Shown here: in pieces, positions 46,244-58,200 of the stretch
Layout: each line of letters starts with the position of its first letter
Position numbering within the stretch: position 1 is the first letter of the stretch
From: Aplysia californica
Lineage: Eukaryota; Mollusca; Gastropoda; Aplysiida; Aplysiidae
Assembly: GCF_000002075.1 (NCBI RefSeq)
Contig: NW_004798139.1
Coordinates: 125,334-189,333 of the forward strand
Reading direction: 5' to 3'
Length of the DNA: 64,000 nucleotides
The notes under the pieces: generated by a model
Told to the model about the DNA's origin: nothing
What the model saw: the letters and a program-made list of their open reading frames with translations, nothing else
Databases searched by the model: none
Made by a program: the position numbers and the translations under genes

Positions 46244-49200
46244 TCAAGCTCTGATCATTTCATCATCACTCTCTTCAAAATCATCATCATCAACTTCTCC
46301 ACTGATGACAGAACGCCGCTTTTTGATGACAGCAACAAGGAAACTGATGAGGACAGTCTGAAAATTAAGAGATTTCAGATTATTTTCGTTTGAACAGCTT
46401 CCAACCAATAAATAAAAGATTTCAAATTGTTTTCATTTAAACAATCACCAACCAATACATAAAAGATTTCAAATTGTTTTCATTTAAATAGTCACCAACA
46501 TATCTAATACATTCTGAGGATCTGTGAATGGAAGTCATTTTTTTTTTTTTTAATTAAAAAAATATGAAGGCCATTCTCTGTTTACTAGCATTGCTCCTCC
46601 CAATCTTGTCAATGATGGAAAGCTTATGCATTTTCAAGACTGAATTTGCGAATGGTAATGCAAACTAAGCCCATCAGTTGACTGGGGAGACCTTTTGCAG
46701 TAGGTCTATTTTGAACAGCTTCAATTTATTGAACACAGTAAAGTGTGTTTGTGAAAGGTTTGGAGGTCGCTTTCTTGGCAAGTGCTAATCATCTTGACCT
46801 GCAACATAACTTGACCTGCAACATAACTAGAGTCTTTTTTGGGGGGGGGGGGGGTTTCGAAAAATTGGCAGCTTATCATTTGTTTGTTCTTGAACTAGTA
46901 TTGTCTGGGGAGTTTTCAAGGCGCTCGCCCATTTGGCTAGGTCCTATCACAGATGGACGTTAACCTCGGAGGTCTGCCTCTTAAAATACTAAGCAACCAA
47001 CCACATTGCAGCTAACTAGTTTTCCAGTCATGTAAATACTAAGATACACACGAAAACACACACACAGAGTTTTGTTTGTTTTGCACTAGCAGCAAGGGTA
47101 GGTCTTTGCAGTCCTCTCTCTGCAAAAACAAATAAATCACTAATATTTGAAGATGTACCGATTAGAAAGCTCACAGTGTAAAACTCTCTAGCTCAGTAAA
47201 TAACGGCCATACTTCTCTTTCCTGCAAGTAAAGCAGAGTCTCTTTCTATAAAAAGGTCAGTTCGGGATCACATCAGTAAAAACTTTCAAGATTTTTAGAA
47301 CACATGACATTTTTGTATGTTATATGCCAGACTGGTTTGTTTATGTCTGCACCAATGACCTTTCTTTCTAATTTCGAAATACAAAGTCCTCGAAATTTCA
47401 CTTCAACAAACAAAATCCAAATAAAAATTGAAGGAGAAAAAGATTAGAATATTTGAAACTGTACAAAATAAAAATAGGCAAATGATTCACTCAATGAAGT
47501 CAACCCAAAATCAGGCAGCAAGTACCCAGTGTCACACCAATTTGACCCTATAGTACATTCAACTAAAGTGCAGCAATGTTCGCAGTACATGTATTTATGT
47601 ATAGTGGTTATTGATTTGTCAGTGATACATCCGAGAAAAGTTAAGAAATATTCATGACAGTAAAATGCGTATAATTTTCACATAACTTACCCCCAGGAAC
47701 ACCCAGGTGAGCCAGTAGTAGGCAGCACCAAACACCCACATCTTGTAGAAGAATCGGACAAGTAACAGTGTCATACGCGTTACCACACAGAAATCTGAGA
47801 AAAAAAAGACAACAAACGTCAAAGTCTTCAAGCATCAGTATGAAGTATACTTGAAAAACAAATGGCCAGTTAGTGTTTAGAAGAATTAAAACAACAGACG
47901 AAACATATCAATCCAATCATCTAAAGCTATGAAAACATAGGTTGGGTTGTATTCCATTTATACTATTAACAATAATAGTAAATAACCAATTTCTACAGAG
48001 TCAACTCCCCAACTGGGTTCTAAGTGCTTTACACAAATGATGAAATTGGTCATTCAAGCAAATAAAATCACTCACACCCATCTATACACACAAACATGCA
48101 GACAGTTACACATACACACATTAGCACACAGACATAAGGGCACAAGTAGTACATATTCATTTAACCTCGCTTATGCTTCAAAATTAACAGACTCTTAAAA
48201 GTATCATTTCAGTTTAAAAATGCAGGACAGTAGTATCTCTGAAAAAGATGAGCTTTTGAGATTTCTTTTGAACGTTTTTAAATCAATGACAGATCTTAGC
48301 TCATTAGGCAGTGATCCATACAGCTGGGCCACAGAATATGGAAGCCCCTGCGCCATAATTTTTAACCCTTTGAGCCCTTGCCAATGGCACATCGATGGTG
48401 CGTAAAACTGCCCGTATACCTAGCCACAGGTACAGCGGTGAGCAAGACCGTATCCCCAACCCGGCCCGCCGGAGACAAAACGTTAACAGAAAACAGCGTT
48501 TACTACCCAAGACGTAATTGATTATTTTGAAGATCTTTCTGAATTAGATGCTGTTAATGACAAGAACTACCCTGAGCGGGATATGGAATGTGATTCTGAC
48601 GATCATATGAATTTTAGTAATATCGCTCATGAGCTCAGGCAGAGGGGCACGGTAGCCTCAGGAGGTCAGGGCTCAAAGGGTTAAGATGTGTTCATGATAC
48701 TGAAAGCAGGTTTCATGTCTATGTGTCAACGTCACTAGTAACATAAAGTCCGATATCAGCACCAACATTATTTAAAGCCCATGGGGCATGAAACAGTGTT
48801 TGTGCGAAACAAAACTAATATGTGAGGCATCATGGTGAAATTAGGCACTCGTCAAAATAATGAAAGTAACGAAACAGACACTTTTCCGCTGGTTTGGCAA
48901 TTCTTAACAAAATTTTGTTTCTTAGCTTAACACTTTCTATGTCTATTGAAGAACTCATTTCAGTGTGAATAATATTGAAAAACGTTTATTAAAAGCACAA
49001 AAAATGTAAATTGTTAGTTTTCACGGACTCTGAGGCTTTATAAATAACCACTTTGGCAGCCATTTTCTCACTAATTTTGCCGCTGAAACCAGGCAACCCC
49101 CACCTCATTCAATCACAACTATCTCCAACATCAGCATGTAGTCAAAATAAATGGGTAATTCTTTCATTCACAGTAAGGCAAATGAACAAGCTTTAAGGCG

Positions 49201-52200
49201 ATACCAATAACTCCACATGCCTCAAAATTGACGAGCGCCTGATTCCACCACATAGTGACACATATAGAGTTTACCAACCTTCTGAAACTTCCGTAGTGCA
49301 CTGTTTCACAGTCGTGTGAATCGTTCCGTTCCCCACAAATGTGACATTCGCCTTTGAAATATAAAAAAGGAAAGGTCAGTAAGGCTGGATTCTGTACAGA
49401 AAATTCAATAATATTTTCACTTTCCTCTTCTCACCAAACGCAATTCTACTTTTGCAGTTTATCTGAGTAATTTCAAAGTAACAACCAAACCTTCAGTGAT
49501 AGCCACCCATCCAAGACAATCAATCACTAGTACAAACAATCACTTCACACTTCCTCCCTTGCACTATTTTTAAAATATTATAATGACACCCTCTTGAACA
49601 AGTTCAAATGAGCACAAAATGAAAGAACTAGTTGAGCTAAATACACAATCAAAAACTCCCCATAAGATTGGACCACAGAACGAACAGATGGACCAGGTCT
49701 TAAGGCCACCGTTAACGCTAGTCTGAGGTATGGATAAATACAAGCAGCCCTTACTACTGGGACACTCAGTGAACACTCTCCTCGAGGAAGGAGCCAAAAC
49801 ATACATAGCCTGTTTGAAATAAGAGAAACTCATCAACATAATAACGGTCATTTGGATCTTGGAAAAAGAAATATTGACAGAGAGGGGGGAAAAAAAGAAA
49901 GACCTACTAACACTGACATCCTATCAGTCACAATTTACATAGTGTGCACTGCCAAAAGACAAGTACTACAGCTGAGTTCGTACAGTATTCACCCACAAAC
50001 TATGCACGACTTACGTGGTGTTAACCGCTAAAAGGCCTGAAAAGGGACATGAATTCATCCTCCAACCACCCACAAATTATGTTGTGTTAACTGCCAAAAG
50101 ATGAATACTGTGGTGTTAGTTCATAGGCCTACAGAAAGCACCCACCAACTACCCACAAATAACAGTGTTCACAGTACTGTGGCATGAGTTCACCCACCAA
50201 CCAGCCACAACTTACGTTGTACTGACAGCCAAAAGATGAGCAAAGCAACATGAATTCACCCTCCAACCACCCACAACTTACAAAAGTGTTCATTTCTAAA
50301 AGACGAGTACAGCAACATATTTTCACCTTCTAACCACCCACAACCTATGTAGTGCTCATTGCCAAAGACAAGTACAGCAACATATTTTCACCTTCTAACC
50401 ACCCACAACCTACGTAGTGCTCATTGCCAAAGACAAGTACAGCATCATGAATTCACCCTTCAACCACCCACAACTTACGTAGTGCTCACTGCCAAAAGAC
50501 GAGTACTGCGGTGTGAGTTCATACAGCAGCACGTTGATGGCCATAACAATGAACATGAGGATCATACAGAACATGAGCAGGCCCTGGGGGCTGGTCCGTC
50601 TTGGACGAATCTTGTACATCTGGGGACACACGGAGCAAACATCCATCATTACTCACAAAGCAAACATTCATCATTACTCACGACGCAAACATTCATCATT
50701 ACTCACTAAGCAAATATTCATCATTACTCACAAAGCATTATTCACAAAGCAAACATTCGTCATTACTCACAAAGCAAACATTCATCATTACTCATAAAGC
50801 AAACACTCATTCATCACACACATAGCAAACATTCATCATCACATGCATAGAAAACATTCATTCATCACACACATAGCAAACATTCATCCTTACACACAAA
50901 GCAAACATTCATCACTACTCAGGAAGCAAACATTTATCATCACACGCAGAGCAAATATTCATCACTGCACACAGAGAAAATATTCATCATTACTCACGAA
51001 GCAAACATTCATCACTACTCAGGAAGCAAACATTCATCATCACACGCAGAGCAAACATTCATCATTGCACACAGAGAAAACATTCATCATTACTCACGAA
51101 GCAAACATTCATTATTACTCACATAGCAAACATTCATCATTACTCACGAAGCAAACATTCATTATTACTCACATAGCAAACATTCATCATCACACACATA
51201 GCAAACATTCATCATTACTCACATAGCAAACATTCATCATCACACACATAGCAAACATTCATCATTACTCACATAGCAAACATTCATCATCACATACATA
51301 GCAAACATTCATCATCACACACATAGCAAACATTCTTCACCATAAAGTGTCAGATTTGAAACAGACATCAGCTATCACGTTTCTCTGTTGATTTCTCCAC
51401 TTAGATGCTCTAAAAAATCTTTTACTATCAAGGTGTTTCTCTGTTAAATATAACACATTACACGATAAGACACTAAAAAGAGAAAACAGTAGGAAAGAGA
51501 CAAAAAGGAAGACTATAATTCCACTATTAAGTTACAAAAGACATCATCCAGGGAGTTTAGCTTTATTGGAGTAAAGAGAAAAACATCAGTTGGTTTTTTT
51601 TTATATATTTACTTTTATAGTAAGAGTTTTATCGCACTTGCAACACAATTAGGTCATACAAGTGCTGAAGATTAGAAGTTTTACTTGAGAGTAACATACA
51701 AGGAAAAAAAGTAAGCATAGATAACGATAAATATCTATGGACTTCATCTCTCCTTCTTCTTTTCTTTGTAAGCTAATGTCAAGCAACATCTCTAATTGTC
51801 GGCACTTCTGTGACCTATTTGTGCCACAGGTGCCGTAAAACTCTTACAACAACTAAACACACACCTGTATCCAGAAGAACCAAACTCCAATGTTCTTGAT
51901 CCCAGACATGGAGCACAGCACAAAGTACGCGATAATCCCCACCATCAGGATGTAGTCCAAGGGAAATGCCTGAGACAGAAAATCATGATCGTGTAATAAA
52001 ACAATAAAATAAAACAAAACAAAACTTTTTTTTTTAAGGAAAAGGAAGAAAGAGCTCACTGAGACAAGCAAGTGCTGATATGTGGAAAATGCTAGCTTGA
52101 GGGAAATTCGGTTGCAGATGAGGAACAAGCAAGAACAAGGCGCGGGGGGGGGGGGGGGTTGAGCATCAGTGTGTGTGTGTGTATGCTGTATTAAAATATT

Positions 52201-55200
52201 TCAAACAAAGCAAGACTGTTCAAGCGATATAAAATCCAATTATCAGTTCTTTTTTTGTTAACCTATTGCTCAAAAACTGTCTTTTGAAACTGGTGTATAA
52301 TCTCATTCACTTTGAAAACCCCCTCATAATGATATCTAATCCTGAATGCTTAACAAACAGCATTACTAAGTTCAATAACAATGAAAACCACAAGAAAAAT
52401 CCACTTTCAAAGGAATAAAAGCACAAACTTTCTAACCACATTGTAAAAATAAATGTGATGCGGCATGGTGAAATCAGGCGCTCGTCAAATAAATAAAATT
52501 GAAGAAACCCATTTTTCTGCCAGTTTGGCAATTATTATCCAATTTTTTTTTTTTGGCTGAACTTAACACCATTGTTGTCCAATAAAGAACACATTTCTGG
52601 GTGGATATTACTGAAAAACATTGTTTAAATGCACAAAAAAAGAAGTTTTCAGTTTCCAAGGACTATCAAGCTATGGAAATAACCAAACTTTAGCGGACAT
52701 TTTCTTGCTAATTCTACATTTGAAACCAGGCGACCCCACCTTCTTCAATCTCAAATATCTTGACTTCTGTTCAAAATAGATAAATATTTTTTTCACTGAT
52801 AGCAAGACAACTGAAAAATTTTTAAGATGATACCAGAAACTCCACATGACCAAAAATTGACGAGCACCTGATTCCACCATGTCATGACACAAATGCTTTT
52901 TGTGGGGAATATTTTTATTCACTTAACTGAAACAGTTTTAAGATTAAAATGAATGTAAGAGGGAAATCATCAGAAGCAGTTAGAAGCATGCACTAGAAAT
53001 TAATTTTTAATAAATAATCAATAAGAAACAACAGATTTTTTTCACATAAACTACCTTTCTGCAAACAGTAAGGATGTCCAAAGGTACAAGAAATCCGAAT
53101 CAGATTTCACAATTAACACTGGGGGACATAAATTATAATGATGCAGGAGAGAAACAATGAACATCTGTCTGCATTTCCTACGTCATGATGTTACAATCCC
53201 ATTGTTAGTCATTTTTGTTGTTCTGAGAAAACTTGAAAGTCAACCTTATCACTTTAGCAAATGTGAAAATATCTCCACAATTAGATGTTCGGTACTCAAA
53301 ACAGAACCCTGCTTAACTTAGGATACAAAACAAGTAACAGTTAATGTTTCCATACCAATATCTGGAAACAGAAAAAATTTGACATAAAAGGGGGGAAAAA
53401 ACTAACAGACTCTGTCCTTCTGACAAAAAAACCCCTATAAATCTCTGACCTTTTGACAAAACACAAGCACGATGTCCACTGGGTTGGGGAGGTGTCTCTC
53501 GGGCAAGGCGTAGCCGCTTTTGTAGCCCAGGCTGTGCATGGCCTTGTCAATGCTGGGGACGAGTGAGAGGTAAGGGAGAGCAAGCATTGAGTTCCTGCCT
53601 GCTGTCAGAAGCAGCGACAACTTATGATGTCACAGTGCCAAAAGGAAGAGAAAGACTGTGAGAGGCAACACAGACAATGAAAACAGACAGTAGGCTGTTC
53701 TGATTTAGTGAAAATTTTTACAAAACTTGCAACACAGTTAGGTCATAATACTAGTGCAGAAGATTTGAGGATTTACTTGAGAGAAATATACAAAGAAAGC
53801 AAGGAAGAGAGATAAGGATGATAAATGTTTGATAGGAAAGAAGGTGCAAACCACCAAAAGTTTGAATTACGACACTTAAAAATAAATAGAGAACAGGATC
53901 CTTTGATATGTAAACAATGCAACTTCACTATGTAACTGATTTCATAATGAGAGCTGAATCAAATTTGTGATGTGTGTGTGCATGTGTGTGAGTGTGTGTG
54001 TGTGTGTGTGTGCGTGCGTGTGAGAGTGTGTGTCTGTGCGTGTGTCTGTGTGAGTGAGCGTATGTGTGTGTCTGTGTCTCTGTGTCTGTGTGCATGAGTG
54101 TGTGTGTGCTTCTGGTGGGATTCAGGCTGCTCACTTTGTCAGCAGAAGGGAGATGAACACAAGCATTGCCACCAGGAAGAAAATAATTCCGAGGATGATT
54201 TCAAACGGGCGGAAAACAATTCGGCACTTTCGCAGCCAGCTCTTCTCTGCAGCAACCAGGTGGCGCTCTCTGCGACTGAGAAGTGAGTCTTCTTCTGCCG
54301 TTGTCTGGTCTCGCTCCCGCGTCCTTCGGCTGAATTTAGATGGGTTGCGGTACTATACAGAAAGAAAAATAGACAAAAAATCAAATCATTGTAACGGTTT
54401 GTTTGTCTGGGACAACAGATGTAACTTGACAAATAGTGGCCATTCAGGTTTGAGAAAAAGCAAAAATGACAGACAAAGTCAAGTGAGGAAAAAAAAAAGA
54501 AGTAGGACCTACCAACCACATCCTCCAACCATCTGCAAAACCATAACAAGAATACTGTTTGCTGAACCATGCAGTAAATGTCACTGAGTGGTAGTTTGAC
54601 GAGTAGGTAAGATAATGGCACCAATGCACCAGGAATAAAATACAACTTAAAAACAATGAAAAGAAATAGGAAGAGAAGACCAAACCAGAGCACCTACCAA
54701 ACACCCCTTCAATCAAAGAAAATGTTTAATGAAACAAACAAACAAAAATAAACAAACATATCAAATGTTTAAGACATACATGTACACCTGCATACATTTT
54801 TTTTTCAGACCTAAAACTAAATAAAAATGTCTTTTGTAATTGTTTTATAGTGTGCAACCCTAAATTCACTGCAGCTGTGTAAGACTGGTCAGAGAGGCAG
54901 ACTTCAACACATTATAGACACAGCTGATCTATCCTTCCTTTTTTACTTTTTTCTCAAAACAGCTGCACAAGCAATCTGAAGCAATGTGAGAAAGAAAGAA
55001 TACAGCAATAAAAATCAGCTCTTCTTCCTAGGCCACCATTTCAAATACTTCTTTCAAAACATCATGTCAAATTACAACTCAAGAGCAGCCAAAAAAACCA
55101 ACAACAAACAAACAAACAAAATAAAACTTACTCTTTCCCTGCGTTCCTCTCGCTTCCTCTGTCTCTCCTCCCGCTGTGCTTGTGTCTGCATGCGTTCTTT

Positions 55201-58200
55201 CTTCACACTTCTCTTTCCCTTGATCAAGTCCATCGGCATTGCAGACATGCCATAGGCCTGAGGAGGAATTCACAACGTATTTGAATGCTTTTTCTTCTTC
55301 CTCTTCACTTTACTGCTACTGTTGCAGGTTCTTCAATCAAAGGCGTTATGGTCTATTATCTAACAATAATGTTGGATGCTATGGTCTTTTAAAAAAAAAA
55401 TTAAAACATTGAATGCGACTGCCTGTTTTTGAACTATAATGTTGGATTTATTGTACCTTTCAACATTAATGTTGGGTGTACTTGTCTATTTTTTAGCAAC
55501 AACATTCGGAAATGTGGATTATTTTCAATCATAATGTTGACTTCCTTGTTTTTTACTCTTTACTTTAAAAATATAAATAACTTTCTCAGTTTAAGGTGAG
55601 GTGTATATAAAAGTATGGTTTGGTTCAAACGTGTCCTACAACGCAGTGTAGTTATTCACGGAATCACACCTCCATCTCTGACAGACGCCCACAGAGGTAA
55701 TGGTGCCACATGAGTTAGGATTAACACTCACACATTCACATAATAAAACAACATTAAAATATTACTACATACAAGGCACTGCCAGGGCCAATAAGAACTT
55801 ACTGGAAAACATTACGAAAAAAAATATATTCTGAGATCATGTACACATAACAGCCCATTCAACCAACAATCAAAATTGTGTTGATACAGTCAAGTGGCAT
55901 AAAACATTTACTGTTTCATTGTTTCATTAGACAAACAAAGCAAAGTACTCACAGTGTAGAACAAAATTCCCAGCATGCCCACCAGACTGAAGACACTCAT
56001 CACAAACGACAACGAGTCCTCGATTCCTGAAAAGACATTGACCATACTTTTATATACAAAATCGGGAAACCGGGAAATGGGATTTTTTCCCCTGGGGGCC
56101 GGGATGACTGCTAATGGTGTTCCATCCACAAAATGAGAAGCATGAGGAGCACATGGCCTTTTCTGTCTATCAAACAAACCGTTTTGCAAGTTTTAAAAAT
56201 ACTCCTAAAACATTCACAAGGCTATAAACCATTTTACCATTTCTAAACATAAGAAAATTATTCATAGCAAAAGTTCAAGAAAAACACTCATAAAATAATC
56301 ACACATCTCACCGTTACTGGTCATGTCTTCAAACAAAGCCTGTATCTTCCTCCATTCTGTGCTGTTGGAGTTGGGTGAAGATTTGCTTGGCACAAATGCT
56401 CTACATATAGAGACAATCAAAATCCTTTTTTAAAAAAAAAGTCAGTTTCACATCCTGCAAACTACATCTCGTTATGTTCGGAGACGAAGGGTCAACTACA
56501 TAAAGAGTGTAGAGTAATTATGTAACTCAACCATCAAGAAAATATATTCAGCACAATACATAGAAGTTCTACTAGAATCTATGGGACTGAAAGCAAAAAG
56601 AAATACAGACATCAAATATACAAAAATGAAGGTAAAAGTAGAATTCAATATTGTATCATTCAAGAGTGTTCTTTCTTCACTTTTCATAAAATGAAATAAA
56701 TATGAACAAAAACAATTGAATAATAAGGCTAATTGTACATCAAGTAATGCTTCAACACTATCTGGGTTCTGTTTTGTTTTTTTACTGCAAAACATTCTCT
56801 GACGTTTTAGAACTAAATACCATATCTTTGGTATTTAAAAAATTAAATTAACACAATAACAACCTTAAAACATTTAAATGAATCGATGTAAACTCTCTAC
56901 GTTTACTACTGTATAAGCGGTATGATGTATCAAGGAAAAGAGACCAACCCGATCAAAAAGAGAGTAGCAGCAATGAGAACACAGACAATGCAATACTTCA
57001 AGGCCGAACAGCATCTCTGAGGAAAGCATATTTAGAGACTTTACAACATACTTCAAACATACACAGAAACACTAGTACACACTAGGACATTTCTTGTTTA
57101 CTTGAGGCAGAGATAGAAAGGTTTAGTTTTAGTTAGGTTTTACAGCACTCACAACTGCATAAGGTCATAGGACCGCCAAGGCGGGGATGTCAACAGAGAA
57201 GACTAAACGGGGAATCAGGTTAACTCAGCTCACCTTTGTAGCCTAAACAGCACAAAGTCTGCTTTAGAAAGGTATTTCATTACGAGACAATGTATTCAAA
57301 ACATACACAGAAACCTCAGTAATAACATACATACTGCTTTTTTACCATATCAGAGATGACATAATAGTCATTTAGTGCTAAGAAGAAGTAAAAGAGTCAG
57401 ACTGACAGAAAAATAGAAGGATGGTAAAGAAGTAGAACTTACTTGTGGCTTCAAGCATAGTACAAAAAGTAAAGGCCAATCTTTAAACAATCATTCTATC
57501 TTTTTCAGACAACCATAATCTCTATTAAATGACTACACAGCAATAGTTTCAAGCATTACGCTCAACATCAGGCTTCACAACTGAAGGGCACACATAGCCT
57601 TTCAAAATTACTTTCTTATTGCAGCCTTTACACAAAACATACATACACCGTTATACCTAAATGGTCATGATACGAGATAACAAAATATTCATTTATGCCA
57701 TCTTAGGAAGAATGTGCCACTTCAATTTTTTACCTCCTTCAGTCCTATTGATATCAGTATTGAGCAGATTCATGAAATTATTTTAGAAACTGTGACGACA
57801 TGACCGGGTAACTAATCAGCACAAGGTCGCAAGATGACTTACAACCTACACAGGGTAATAACTTAACAGACCGTAAGAGTTCTATAACTGGCAAAATAGT
57901 TATCAGTAAAAGTATTGATAAGATATCTCTCCCCTATATCACAGGTCAAATGCTAAGGGCGCACTAAGGGTATTTAAGTCCAGTCAACCCAAGTCCTTCT
58001 AATTAAGCATGAATAAACTCCTTATCGAGGTGAAAATTAGCTGCTGCACTTTAATTCTTGTATCAGCCAGACAGACATGACTAGCTTTCAAACATTTTTG
58101 TTCTTTCTACCTTTTTTTTTTCATCAGAACTCTCAGCAAATAGAAAAAGTTTTGCTTATTCAAAAAACAACAAAAGATTTTGACTAAACACTGGGATGCA

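Noticed and set aside
50359-51226. Long His/Ser/Thr-rich open frames (up to 127 codons)
   Set aside because: They are the translation of the 25-bp and 65-bp tandem repeats on the non-coding strand.
50636-51335. CRISPR-like regular array
   Set aside because: The units are contiguous 25-bp repeats without unique spacers, in a eukaryotic intron.
54139-54693. 184-codon minus-strand frame
   Set aside because: It is a shifted frame over LMBRD1 exon 54135-54352 and its flanking intron; the in-phase frame is the LMBD1 one.
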